A stretch of DNA of 64,000 nt from Methylophaga sulfidovorans (GTDB taxonomy: Bacteria; Pseudomonadota; Gammaproteobacteria; Nitrosococcales; Methylophagaceae), in NCBI RefSeq assembly GCF_900114205.1, contig NZ_FOSH01000005.1:175873-239872 (forward strand), read 5' to 3'. The notes under the pieces were generated by a model, which made no database searches, was not told where the DNA came from, and saw nothing but the letters and a program-made list of their open reading frames with translations. The position numbers were made by a program, and so were the translations under genes. This document shows, one piece after another, positions 19,549 through 28,251 of the stretch. Numbering within the stretch: the stretch's first letter is position 1; every line of letters starts with the position of its first letter.

Positions 19549-20934
19549 ATGACGCAAAAACAAACTATAACAAATTCATTGACCTCACTGGAAAAGCGCA
19601 GTATTTCAGGACTTTCATTGATATTTGCCTTGAGAATGCTGGGATTATTCATGATCCTGCCGGTTTTTTCGATCTCGGCACATCAATACACGGGCAGTAC
19701 ACCAATGCTTATTGGTATCGCAATTGGCGCATATGGACTGACGCAGGCGCTACTGCAAATTCCATTTGGCATGTTATCCGACAAAATCGGCCGCAAACGC
19801 GTTATCACCATCGGTTTATTGTTATTTACAGCGGGCAGTGTCGTTGCAGCCACTGCACATTCCATAGAAATGGTGATTGTTGGACGTTTATTACAGGGTA
19901 GTGGCGCCATTGCCGCCGCCATTATGGCGTTAACCGCAGATCTGACCCGCGATGAACAACGCACCAAAGCAATGGCCAGTATAGGCATTAGTATTGGTAT
20001 GTCGTTCTCTGTTGCTCTGGCAGCAGGCCCTATTCTCGAACATTGGGTTGGTTTATCCGGTATATTCTGGGTGACAGCGCTGCTAGCCATCGCCGGTATC
20101 GGTATTCTGCACTTATGGGTGCCATCCCCTAAACGATTGATGACACATACCGATCTTGGACCGGTTCCTAAGCAATTTGGCAAAGTGTTTGGCAACAAAC
20201 AAATCATGCGCTTAGTGCTGAGTATTATGTTGTTACATTTATTGCTCACCACCAGCTTTTTCGCTTTACCCCATGCTTTACAGGATGTGGCAGGACTGAA
20301 TAAAAGCCACCATGCTATGGCTTATATGCCGGTGCTGATTTTAGCCTTTTTCACCATGGTGCCATTCATCATCATCGCTGAAAAAAAACGCAAAATGAAA
20401 TCCGTTTTCATCGGTGCCATTGCGGTGATAGGGCTGGCTGAACTGGGTTGGGCATTTTTTGCTCACTCATTAACAGCAATTCTGGTCTGTCTTTGGTTGT
20501 TTTTTTCCGCGTTTAATATTCTTGAAGCTAGCCTGCCATCGATGATGTCAAAGCTCAGTCCATTGGAAAATAAAGGCACAGCAATGGGGGTTTATTCGAG
20601 TGCTCAGTTTGTAGGCGCATTTATTGGTGGCGCCATGGGCGGTACACTTTATGGCATCTTCGGTCTGGAAGGGATTTTTGTCGCCAGCGCCGTATTGGTT
20701 GTCATCTGGTTATTACTGGTTTTCCCTATGCAAGCACCGAAGCATTACAGTAGTAAGATCATTCATCTGAGTGATGCCACTATGAATAATTCCGCCGACT
20801 TCATTCAACAATTAAAAGCCATTTCTGGTGTCAAAGAAGCAGTCATCGTGCCGGAAGAGCAAGTGGCTTACGTCAAATATTCGCCTGATGAAATTAATAT
20901 GGAAGAACTGGAAGCTTTTGCTTCTAGCCATTAA
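19549..20934 (+). CDS. yajR: MFS transporter, YajR type with C-terminal YAM-like domain
   Basis: The 461-residue protein has twelve predicted membrane segments and motif A as GMLSDKIGRKR (about residues 76-86). The opening ISGLSLIFALRMLGLFMILPV and the GRLLQGSGAIAAAIMAL block follow E. coli YajR closely. After the last membrane span, about 70 soluble residues (390-461) resemble the ferredoxin-like YAM domain that marks YajR. The substrate of YajR-type exporters is not firmly known. The IclR gene begins 17 bases after the stop, so the pair is probably an operon. Confidence 0.88.
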   Translation: MTQKQTITNSLTSLEKRSISGLSLIFALRMLGLFMILPVFSISAHQYTGSTPMLIGIAIGAYGLTQALLQIPFGMLSDKIGRKRVITIGLLLFTAGSVVAATAHSIEMVIVGRLLQGSGAIAAAIMALTADLTRDEQRTKAMASIGISIGMSFSVALAAGPILEHWVGLSGIFWVTALLAIAGIGILHLWVPSPKRLMTHTDLGPVPKQFGKVFGNKQIMRLVLSIMLLHLLLTTSFFALPHALQDVAGLNKSHHAMAYMPVLILAFFTMVPFIIIAEKKRKMKSVFIGAIAVIGLAELGWAFFAHSLTAILVCLWLFFSAFNILEASLPSMMSKLSPLENKGTAMGVYSSAQFVGAFIGGAMGGTLYGIFGLEGIFVASAVLVVIWLLLVFPMQAPKHYSSKIIHLSDATMNNSADFIQQLKAISGVKEAVIVPEEQVAYVKYSPDEINMEELEAFASSH

Positions 20935-20951
20935 GGAGTGCAGAAATAATA

Positions 20952-21704
20952 ATGATCGACGAGATAAAACAGAATCATAGTCAGGTCATTTCACGAACCG
21001 CGGCTATTCTCAAAGCGCTACAGTTTTTTCCTGATGGCGTCAGCGTCGATGCTTTAGCCGCACACATTGCTCTGCCTCGTTTAACGGTTCAGCATCTGGT
21101 GTCATTATTAGAACAAGAAGCGTTTGTTATTCATACCCATCGAGGTGTCCAATTAGGCCCTGCTTTATTGCAGATGTTACATACCACGCATACTGATTTT
21201 GTTAGTGCTGTCCGGCCACACCTAGTTACCTTAGCTAAACATACCAGAGAAACCGTTGATCTCTGTGTTTTCCGAGGTCGACATTCACTCTCTATTGAAC
21301 ACATTAGCAGTGAACAAGAGCTTCGGGTGGTCTCCTCAATTGGAACAGCATTCTCGGTATATACCTCTGCCCATGGCAAAGCCATTCTCGCCACCCTAAG
21401 TAATGAAGAAGTCAGAACCATTATCGAAGATAAATGGATACAGCAAACTGAAGCGAGCCATATTTCGTACGACACACTTTTTCAGGATTTAGATCTCATT
21501 CGTAAAAACGGCTGGTCCGTGGATATAGAAGAACATACAGAAGGTGTTTGTGCCGTTGGTGTGGTTATTCTTGACCCAGAAACCACTGAACGTTATTCCA
21601 TTGCTGTATCTCTTCCTACCATTCGTTTTAACAGAAATATGACCGAGGTCACTTCTGCCTTACTGCAATGTAAAGCAGAAATAGAAGAAGTACTTAAACG
21701 ATAA
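20952..21704 (+). CDS. IclR family transcriptional regulator
   Basis: The 250-residue protein has an N-terminal winged helix (about 10-70, with VDALAAHIALPRLTVQHLVSLLE) and a C-terminal effector-binding domain (about 75-250) with SAHGKAILA and NGWSVDIEEHTEGVCAVGV, both characteristic of IclR regulators. The effector is unknown. The gene follows the YajR-like transporter with an AAGGAG in the gap, which suggests that it may regulate that transporter, although other targets are possible. Confidence 0.9.
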   Translation: MIDEIKQNHSQVISRTAAILKALQFFPDGVSVDALAAHIALPRLTVQHLVSLLEQEAFVIHTHRGVQLGPALLQMLHTTHTDFVSAVRPHLVTLAKHTRETVDLCVFRGRHSLSIEHISSEQELRVVSSIGTAFSVYTSAHGKAILATLSNEEVRTIIEDKWIQQTEASHISYDTLFQDLDLIRKNGWSVDIEEHTEGVCAVGVVILDPETTERYSIAVSLPTIRFNRNMTEVTSALLQCKAEIEEVLKR

Positions 21705-21953
21705 TTTTGTATCGTTTATTCACGCTTTTATGTCAGATCAATACGCGTGTTCGTATTCTATTATGTATTGGGAATGTGCGAGTGAGATGATATTATCCCT
21801 GCTCATTAGCAATCCTTTTTCTGCCAGCAATAAAGTTGTTGGTGGCAGAAACGCTTTTAACTATTTTTTTAAAACCGAGACAGTCATTTGACGGATGTTC
21901 CGCAGCAACATCAACACAGATTTGACGGTCCCTATTAAACCAAGGAACAAGCC
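21705..21953. other. Intergenic region upstream of ssb, no gene seen
   Basis: The 249 bases hold an imperfect hairpin around 21821-21848 (ctgcca...tggcag) followed by A/T-rich sequence, possibly a weak terminator for the IclR gene, and the ribosome binding site AAGGAACA of ssb. I found no CTG-N10-CAG LexA box and no convincing open reading frame. Confidence 0.5.
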
Positions 21954-22469
21954 ATGTCAGTAAACAAGGTCATTCTGGTCGGACGACTCGGCGCAGAGCC
22001 TGAAAGCCGCGCCTTTCCAAACGGTGGTTCAATTTGTAACTTACGAATTGCCACATCAGAAAGCTGGAAAGACAGACAAACCGGTGAACGCCAGGAACGT
22101 ACCGAATGGCACCGTGTAGTCTTACGTAACAAACTGGGCGAAATTGCTCAGCAGTACCTGCACAAAGGCTCACAGGTTTATATCGAAGGTCGGATTCAAA
22201 CCCGTAAATGGCAAAACCAGCAAGGACAAGATCAATACACCACGGAAATCGTCGGTAATGAAATGACGATGCTGGATAGCCGTGGTGCAGGCGGTGGTAA
22301 TCAAGGTGGTGGCAGTAATTACAATGCCGGTGGCGGTGATACCTCGTTTGACCAACGTCCTCAACAACAAATCGGCGGTTACAACGCACCACAACCTGCC
22401 TCATCATCTGCAGGCCCTGATTATGGTGGCGGCGGTGATGACTATTACGATGATGATATTCCGTTCTAG
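21954..22469 (+). CDS. ssb: Single-stranded DNA-binding protein
   Basis: SSB coats single-stranded DNA and recruits repair and replication proteins. The 171-residue protein has an OB fold (about 4-110, with [15 protein letters not shown] and [18 protein letters not shown]), a glycine, glutamine and asparagine-rich linker, and the acidic tip DDDIPF that docks partner proteins. AAGGAACAAGCC precedes the ATG. Unlike E. coli, it is not divergent from uvrA here. A bidirectional terminator follows. Confidence 0.97.
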   Translation: MSVNKVILVGRLGAEPESRAFPNGGSICNLRIATSESWKDRQTGERQERTEWHRVVLRNKLGEIAQQYLHKGSQVYIEGRIQTRKWQNQQGQDQYTTEIVGNEMTMLDSRGAGGGNQGGGSNYNAGGGDTSFDQRPQQQIGGYNAPQPASSSAGPDYGGGGDDYYDDDIPF

Positions 22470-22488
22470 GTCTATCTTAAGTAAATAT

Positions 22489-22518
22489 AAAAAAAGCCCT
22501 GTAATACAGGGCTTTTTA
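22489..22518. terminator. Bidirectional terminator
   Basis: A perfect hairpin with arms aaaaagccctgt and acagggcttttt around a two-to-four base loop lies between the convergent ssb and deacetylase genes. Confidence 0.92.
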
Positions 22519-22539
22519 TTATCTTAAGGTCAGATAAAC

Positions 22540-23457
22540 TTACAATAAAGCATCAATATGGCTGGCCACACTGCGGCCTAACGCTGACATTGCGTAGCCA
22601 CCCTCAAGCGTTGACACTATCCGGCCTTGTGCAAATTTATCAGCTATTTTTTTCACTTCACGGGTCACCCAGGCAAAGTCCTCTTCCACTAAATCCAGAT
22701 CCGACATATCGTCTTCCCGGTGCCCATCAAACCCGGCAGAAATAAAAATCAGTTCAGGTTGAAACGCTTCCAGCTCCGGTAACCATTGCTCCTCAATCAA
22801 CCGCCGAAATTGCTCACCACTGGTCCCGGCAGGCAGTCCTATATTAATCATATTGTCGTGTTTACCAGGTTCACCGGTATCAGGATAAAAAGGGTGCTGA
22901 AAACTACTGCATAAAAGCACCTGCTCATTGCCTCTGAAAATATCTTCTGTGCCGTTACCATGATGTGCATCAAAGTCGATAATAGCTACTCGCTGCAGAC
23001 CATATTGGGCTAATGCATGAGCGACACCTACGGCGACATTATTAAAAATACAAAACCCCATCGCCTTATTATGTTCCGCATGATGACCCGGTGGTCTGAC
23101 ACAACAAAAGGCAGTTTTTGCTTCTTGACTCATGACTAAGTCAACCGCTTTAACCACTGCTCCGGCACCGCGCTGTGCCGCTGTTAACGACGCTGATACC
23201 ATCAAGGTATCGGCATCCAGCCAAACACGTTCATTCTCGTGCAACTTCTGAAAGATATCACTGACATAATCAACATCATGAACACGGCATAATTGCTGTA
23301 AGGTAACCATTGGCGCGTCATAAGAATGCATAATCATTTCCAAACCGCTGGCAATGAGGCGATCGTGAATTGCTGCAAGTCTTTCTTCCGTATCCGGATG
23401 ATATGATGTCGTTTCGTGCAGGGCACAGTCAGCATGAGATATAAACGCGATAGTCAT
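22540..23457 (-). CDS. Histone deacetylase family (class II / AcuC-like) deacetylase
   Basis: I start at ATG 23457, which follows GAAGGTGTCGTT. The frame extends to 23568 but that part overlaps the divergent gene and is unlike the family. The 305-residue protein has the catalytic RPPGHHAE (121-128), the zinc-site DFDAHHGNGT (161-170) and SAGFDGH near the C-terminus. Bacterial relatives deacetylate lysines or acetylpolyamines. Its start lies 68 bases from the start of a Pat-type lysine acetyltransferase, which suggests the two act on the same proteins. Confidence 0.92.
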   Translation of the reverse strand: MTIAFISHADCALHETTSYHPDTEERLAAIHDRLIASGLEMIMHSYDAPMVTLQQLCRVHDVDYVSDIFQKLHENERVWLDADTLMVSASLTAAQRGAGAVVKAVDLVMSQEAKTAFCCVRPPGHHAEHNKAMGFCIFNNVAVGVAHALAQYGLQRVAIIDFDAHHGNGTEDIFRGNEQVLLCSSFQHPFYPDTGEPGKHDNMINIGLPAGTSGEQFRRLIEEQWLPELEAFQPELIFISAGFDGHREDDMSDLDLVEEDFAWVTREVKKIADKFAQGRIVSTLEGGYAMSALGRSVASHIDALL

Positions 23458-23525
23458 AACGACACCTTCAGCAAACGTAATAAAGTTTTTGTAAGCTAAT
23501 CGTATCAGGAAAATGGACCAGTGAT

Positions 23526-26204
23526 ATGACCACACATTTTTTAGACCGCCTGTTTTCACCCCGTTCAATTGCTGTATTCGGTGCCAGTCAAACGACTGAT
23601 GCAGTAGGCAGACGCGTTTTCGATAATCTGGTCGATACCGATTTTGCGGGGCCGGTATATGCCGTTAATCCTAAATATGATCGTATCAATGATCATATTT
23701 GCTATCCGAATCTGGAAGCCATTAATGAATCTGTCGACTTGGCAGTTATTGCTACACCGGCTCCCACTATAGGAGCCATCATTCATCAATGTGGCCATGC
23801 AGGTGTGAAAGCGGCCATCATTATTTCGGCGGGTTTTAGTGAAGGTCAGGGACAAGGGCTAAAACTCGAACACGATGTCGTAAAAGCAGCGCAGCAATAC
23901 AATATTCAAATTCTGGGACCGAACTGTCTGGGACTAATCCGACCCAGTATTGGCATGAATGCTACCTTTAGTAAAAATACCGCAGCACCTGGACAATTAG
24001 CCTTAATTTCACAATCAGGCGCTTTATGTACCGCGATTCTGGATTGGGCGGCTGCCAATGAGGTCGGCTTTTCTGCCATTATTTCTTTAGGCAATGCCGC
24101 TGATATCGACTTTGGCGATCTGCTCGACTTTCTTGCGCAAGACCACAAAACCCAAAGCATTTTGCTGTATGTCGAAGGTATTCGCGATGCCCGCCGCTTT
24201 ATGAGCGGTTTACGTATCGCTTCCCGGATGAAACCTGTCGTGGTGATTAAAGCAGGCCGCCATCAAGCTGGCTCACAAGCCGCTCTTACCCATACCGGTG
24301 CAATGATGGGTGCTGATGATGTATTTAACGCCGCTATCCAACGCGCAGGTGTGGTTAGAGCCGATACCATCCAGCAGCTTTTTGCTGCGGCAGAGCTGTT
24401 AGCTACTCAATGTCGGGTGCATGGCAGACGTTTAGCGATTGTTACCAATGGCGGTGGTCTTGGGGTGATGGCCACTGACAGAGCCATTGATTTAGGTATT
24501 GAACTGGCAACACTATCAGATACCACCATTACCAGCCTTGATAAGGTTTTGCCCCACCACTGGTCACGCAGTAATCCGATTGATGTGCTCGGAGACGCCT
24601 CACCAGAACGCTATAAAGCCGCAGTTAATACTTGTTTGCAGGATGAAGGCATTGATGGGGTATTAGTCATGCTGTCACCACAAGCCATGACCGATCCCGA
24701 TGCCTGTGCGCAAGCGGTCATTGATGCCCGCCAGACAAGCACTAAACCTGTGCTAGCTTGTTGGATGGGTCAACAACTGATTGCCAGTGCAGATCGTTTA
24801 TTTGCCCGTCATCATGTGCCCTGCTTTTCTGATCCGGAATCTTCAGTAGAAGCCTTTGCCTGTCTGGCCCGTTTTTATGAAAATCAGCAATTATTAATGC
24901 AGGTTCCCGGCCCTTTATCATCACACAGTGAACCGGATATTGAGGGGGCGCGACTCATTATTGAAAGTGTGCTGGCTGAAAACCGCCAAGCATTAACCAC
25001 AGCTGAGTCGAGAGCCCTGTTACATGCCTTTGATATCCCAGTTAGCTTAAGCATTCAATGTCATAGTGCCAATGAAGCTCTGGTCGCTGCAGAAAGTTTT
25101 GGATATCCAGTGGCGATGAAAATCAATGATCGCCATATCCAGCACAAAACCGATGTCGGTGGTGTGCGTTTAAATATCAATAATGCGGCAGCGGTTAGAT
25201 TGGTTTACAAAGAACTGCTGGAGGCTGTGCGTAAAAAAGTACCGGATATTAAGTCATTCAGCGTCAGTATCGAACCCATGTATACGGATCCCTTTGGTAG
25301 AGAATGTCTGGTCGGTGCCAATCGTGATCCGGTGTTTGGTACCACCATTGTATTTGGGGCAGGAGGTGTCAAAGTCGAAGTCTTGCAGGATACCGCCATT
25401 GCCCTGCCACCTTTAAACACTTTCCTGGCAGATAAGCTGATTAATCAAACCAAAATTGCTGCAATGCTCGGTGAGTTCCGGGATATGCCCGCAGTGAATC
25501 GTGACGCCTTAATACAAGTGTTGTTACGGGTGTCAGAGATGGTTTGTGAATTACCCGAAATAGAATCGCTGGATATCAATCCGCTGGTTGTCGATGAACG
25601 TGGCGTATTGGCATTAGATGTCAGAATCGTAGTAGCCCATCATGTGAAAACCATTAATCGCTATGATCATATGGCAATTCATCCGTATCCAACGCATCTG
25701 ACCAAACAGGAGCAGTTAGCCGATGGCACAGATATTATTATCCGACCAATACGACCGGAAGATGCGCTGATTGAACAGGTCTTTTTCCGTAAATTATCTA
25801 CCGAATCTCGCTACTTCCGCTTTATGCAAGAACTCAACGAACTGTCGCAGGATATGCTGATACGGTTTACGCAACTTGATTACAGTCGTGAGCAGGCCTT
25901 GATGGCGGTGACCATGGAAGAAGAGGAAGAAATTGAAGTGGGTGTGGCACGTTACAGCATGAATCCGGACGGCAGCAGCTGTGAATTTGCCTTAGTGGTC
26001 GCTGATGAGTGGCAGCATAAAGGTATTGGTACTCGACTAATGAATGCCCTGATTTCCAGTGCCTGCCAGCAAGGGTTCAGCCTGATGGAAGGTGAAATTC
26101 TCACCAGTAATCAACCGATGCAACGGCTTGTAGAAAGTTTAGGTTTTACCGTCACGGCCAGCCTGGAAGAGCCCTCAATAAAACTGGCTTCCCTGCATTT
26201 ATAA
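23526..26204 (+). CDS. pat: Pat/PatZ-type protein lysine acetyltransferase (acyl-CoA synthetase-like plus GNAT)
   Basis: The 892-residue protein resembles E. coli PatZ (YfiQ) and Salmonella Pat in length and order: a CoA-binding Rossmann domain (RSIAVFGASQ at 13-22), ligase-CoA domains, an ATP-grasp region (about 480-700, with GYPVAMKINDRHIQHKTDVGG) and a C-terminal GNAT domain (about 730-885) with the acetyl-CoA loop QHKGIGTRL. LTHTGA with H256 sits where NDP-forming acyl-CoA synthetases carry the phosphohistidine. Pat enzymes acetylate and inactivate acetyl-CoA synthetase and other enzymes. A retained acyl-CoA synthetase activity cannot be excluded. Confidence 0.9.
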   Translation: MTTHFLDRLFSPRSIAVFGASQTTDAVGRRVFDNLVDTDFAGPVYAVNPKYDRINDHICYPNLEAINESVDLAVIATPAPTIGAIIHQCGHAGVKAAIIISAGFSEGQGQGLKLEHDVVKAAQQYNIQILGPNCLGLIRPSIGMNATFSKNTAAPGQLALISQSGALCTAILDWAAANEVGFSAIISLGNAADIDFGDLLDFLAQDHKTQSILLYVEGIRDARRFMSGLRIASRMKPVVVIKAGRHQAGSQAALTHTGAMMGADDVFNAAIQRAGVVRADTIQQLFAAAELLATQCRVHGRRLAIVTNGGGLGVMATDRAIDLGIELATLSDTTITSLDKVLPHHWSRSNPIDVLGDASPERYKAAVNTCLQDEGIDGVLVMLSPQAMTDPDACAQAVIDARQTSTKPVLACWMGQQLIASADRLFARHHVPCFSDPESSVEAFACLARFYENQQLLMQVPGPLSSHSEPDIEGARLIIESVLAENRQALTTAESRALLHAFDIPVSLSIQCHSANEALVAAESFGYPVAMKINDRHIQHKTDVGGVRLNINNAAAVRLVYKELLEAVRKKVPDIKSFSVSIEPMYTDPFGRECLVGANRDPVFGTTIVFGAGGVKVEVLQDTAIALPPLNTFLADKLINQTKIAAMLGEFRDMPAVNRDALIQVLLRVSEMVCELPEIESLDINPLVVDERGVLALDVRIVVAHHVKTINRYDHMAIHPYPTHLTKQEQLADGTDIIIRPIRPEDALIEQVFFRKLSTESRYFRFMQELNELSQDMLIRFTQLDYSREQALMAVTMEEEEEIEVGVARYSMNPDGSSCEFALVVADEWQHKGIGTRLMNALISSACQQGFSLMEGEILTSNQPMQRLVESLGFTVTASLEEPSIKLASLHL

Positions 26205-26292
26205 ACAGCTACAACAAAAATTATCGAAAACCATTGATTGTTATTAACAAGAGTGGGAGCATCAATTAGTAACCACCAAAGAAGGCGTGTGA

Positions 26293-27651
26293 ATGAAAAA
26301 AATTCCTTATACCACCGTTCGTCCTATTCGTAGTCTTAACCTGTTATCACAAGAAGAAATCGTTAAACTCAGCTCTCCCAGCGCTGAACTGCATCAACTG
26401 TTTCGAGAATGTGCCCTGGCGATTCTCAATACCGATAGTCATGAAGACGATGCCGAAGAAATTCAGCAACTCTATGCAGATTTTGATATCCGCCTAAAGT
26501 CACAGCCACGTGGCGTGATGCTGGAAATCTTTAATGCCCCGGCCCAATCCTTTGTTGATGGCACGCTGATTCGCGGTATTCAGGAACATTTATCTTCGGT
26601 ATTACGTGATATTGTCTACACCGACTTTAAAATTCTGGCAGAAGAAACTAACAGCTCGGCAAAAATCACCGACAAAGTGTTCCGTATCCTGCGTAATGCC
26701 AATATGGTCAGACCGAACGTGTCACCTAATCTGGTGGTGTGCTGGGGTGGTCACTCTATTCCCCGCGAAGAATATAACTATGCCAAACATGTTGGTTATG
26801 AACTTGGCTTGAGAGGGCTGGATATTATTACCGGCTGCGGTATTGGCGCCATGAAAGGTCCAATGAAAGGTGCTGCCGTCGGTCATGCCAAACAACAAAT
26901 CACTCATGGTCGTTATATTGGCATCAGTGAACCGGGCATTATTGCTTCAGAATCACCCAATGCCATCGTCAATGAACTGGTTATCATGCCGGATATTGAA
27001 AAACGTCTTGAGGCCTTTGTACGTCTGGGTCACGTTATCGTGGTATTTCCCGGTGGCGTTGGCACGGTGGAAGAAATCTTCTATTTACTCAGTATTTTGC
27101 TACACCCTGAAAATAAATACGGTATCCCATTAATCTTTGCCGGTCCGGAATCATGCCGAGACTACTTCAACACACTGGATGCATTCCTTAAACAGTGTCT
27201 GGGTGAAGACATTAGTCAGTTATACGATATTGTTATCGGTGAACCAGAAACTGTCGGCTATAAAGTCAAACAGGCGATGACGGAAGTTCATGAAAATCGT
27301 CGTGAAACCGAAGAAGCGTATTACTACAACTGGCAGTTATATATTGACCCAATGCTTCAGCAGCCATTTATTCCTACTCATGAAAATATGGCGGCCTTAC
27401 ATTTAGATCCATCACTGCCTAAACACCTGCTAGCCAGTCAGATCCGCTCGGCATTTTCGGGCATTGTCGCTGGTAATGTAAAAAGCTTTGGCATCAAAGA
27501 AGTGGCGAAACATGGGCCCTATTTGCTCAAAGGCGATCCAGGCATCATGCGGGCGATTGATAATCTCCTCAATATTTTCGTCAAGCAGCAACGGATGAAG
27601 CTCGGCCAGGGAGAAGGGGTCTACCAGCCTTGTTATAAATTGGTGGAATAA
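26293..27651 (+). CDS. ppnN: Pyrimidine/purine nucleotide 5'-monophosphate nucleosidase PpnN
   Basis: PpnN (YgdH) cleaves nucleoside monophosphates to base and ribose 5-phosphate and is activated by (p)ppGpp in E. coli. The 452-residue length matches the E. coli protein. The LOG-family core contains GCGIGAMKGPMKGA (about 176-189) and the catalytic PGGVGTVEEIFYLL (about 253-266), between a Pro-rich N-terminal part and a C-terminal ppGpp-binding-type extension. It stands alone, 88 bases after pat. Confidence 0.94.
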   Translation: MKKIPYTTVRPIRSLNLLSQEEIVKLSSPSAELHQLFRECALAILNTDSHEDDAEEIQQLYADFDIRLKSQPRGVMLEIFNAPAQSFVDGTLIRGIQEHLSSVLRDIVYTDFKILAEETNSSAKITDKVFRILRNANMVRPNVSPNLVVCWGGHSIPREEYNYAKHVGYELGLRGLDIITGCGIGAMKGPMKGAAVGHAKQQITHGRYIGISEPGIIASESPNAIVNELVIMPDIEKRLEAFVRLGHVIVVFPGGVGTVEEIFYLLSILLHPENKYGIPLIFAGPESCRDYFNTLDAFLKQCLGEDISQLYDIVIGEPETVGYKVKQAMTEVHENRRETEEAYYYNWQLYIDPMLQQPFIPTHENMAALHLDPSLPKHLLASQIRSAFSGIVAGNVKSFGIKEVAKHGPYLLKGDPGIMRAIDNLLNIFVKQQRMKLGQGEGVYQPCYKLVE

Positions 27652-27654
27652 TTT

Positions 27655-28251
27655 TTACTCGATAACTGAAAGGGATGTCACGTAAACCACTTCACAAGCA
27701 TGAGCACCGGTGTCGTCTCTGGTCATGGAACTTCTCCATGACCAGCCATCGGCTGCTTTGGCCTGAATTAACTGACCTTCCAACGCAATAATCTGCCCTT
27801 TTTTCACTTTCTTTAGTACATTGGCTACCTGACTGTCAGCAGGAATCAAATGCATATTGGCACTTTGGGTTTCAATGTCATGACGGGGAATTGGGAACTG
27901 TTCCACACGCCAGTAATACCAACGCCTGGTCTGGGTGATATCAATCTCCGCCAAAACGCTCTCATCCGACATTTTCTGCCAGCCCAGCGCTAAGTCGGTT
28001 GGGGATAATTCACTTTCTCTATCAATGTTGTAATCTTCACGACCCAACACTTTTGCTTGTAGTGAAAAATTTGCCAGTGGTGTGATTTGATAATCTTCAA
28101 ACTCAAACGGTACTGCTTGACTGATCGGTTTTTGTACTGGTGCCTGAGCTACCTTAACACCCGGCCCTAAACTGACTTCTTGGTTATGCTGCCATTGTTT
28201 TACAGCAACAACGGCAAGCACAATCAGCAAAAGCCATTTGACTAGCTTCAT
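27655..28251 (-). CDS. Conserved membrane-anchored protein of unknown function
   Basis: The 198-residue product has one N-terminal membrane anchor (about residues 4-19) and a soluble, probably periplasmic part. Conserved-looking segments are YQITPLANFSLQAKVLGREDY, LALGWQKMSD, YYWRVEQFPIPRHDIETQSANMH (shortened here to its core WYYWRVEQFPIP) and the end GAHACEVVYV. I have seen this pattern in hypothetical proteins of other gammaproteobacteria but know no function. The start overlaps the end of the ampG-like gene by four bases, so the two are coupled, which points to the cell envelope. Confidence 0.8.
   Translation of the reverse strand: MKLVKWLLLIVLAVVAVKQWQHNQEVSLGPGVKVAQAPVQKPISQAVPFEFEDYQITPLANFSLQAKVLGREDYNIDRESELSPTDLALGWQKMSDESVLAEIDITQTRRWYYWRVEQFPIPRHDIETQSANMHLIPADSQVANVLKKVKKGQIIALEGQLIQAKAADGWSWRSSMTRDDTGAHACEVVYVTSLSVIE

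Noticed and set aside
19683..20252. Minus-strand frame of 189 codons opposite the YajR-like gene
   Set aside because: No ribosome binding site, unlike any protein I know, and fully inside a strong membrane-transporter gene.
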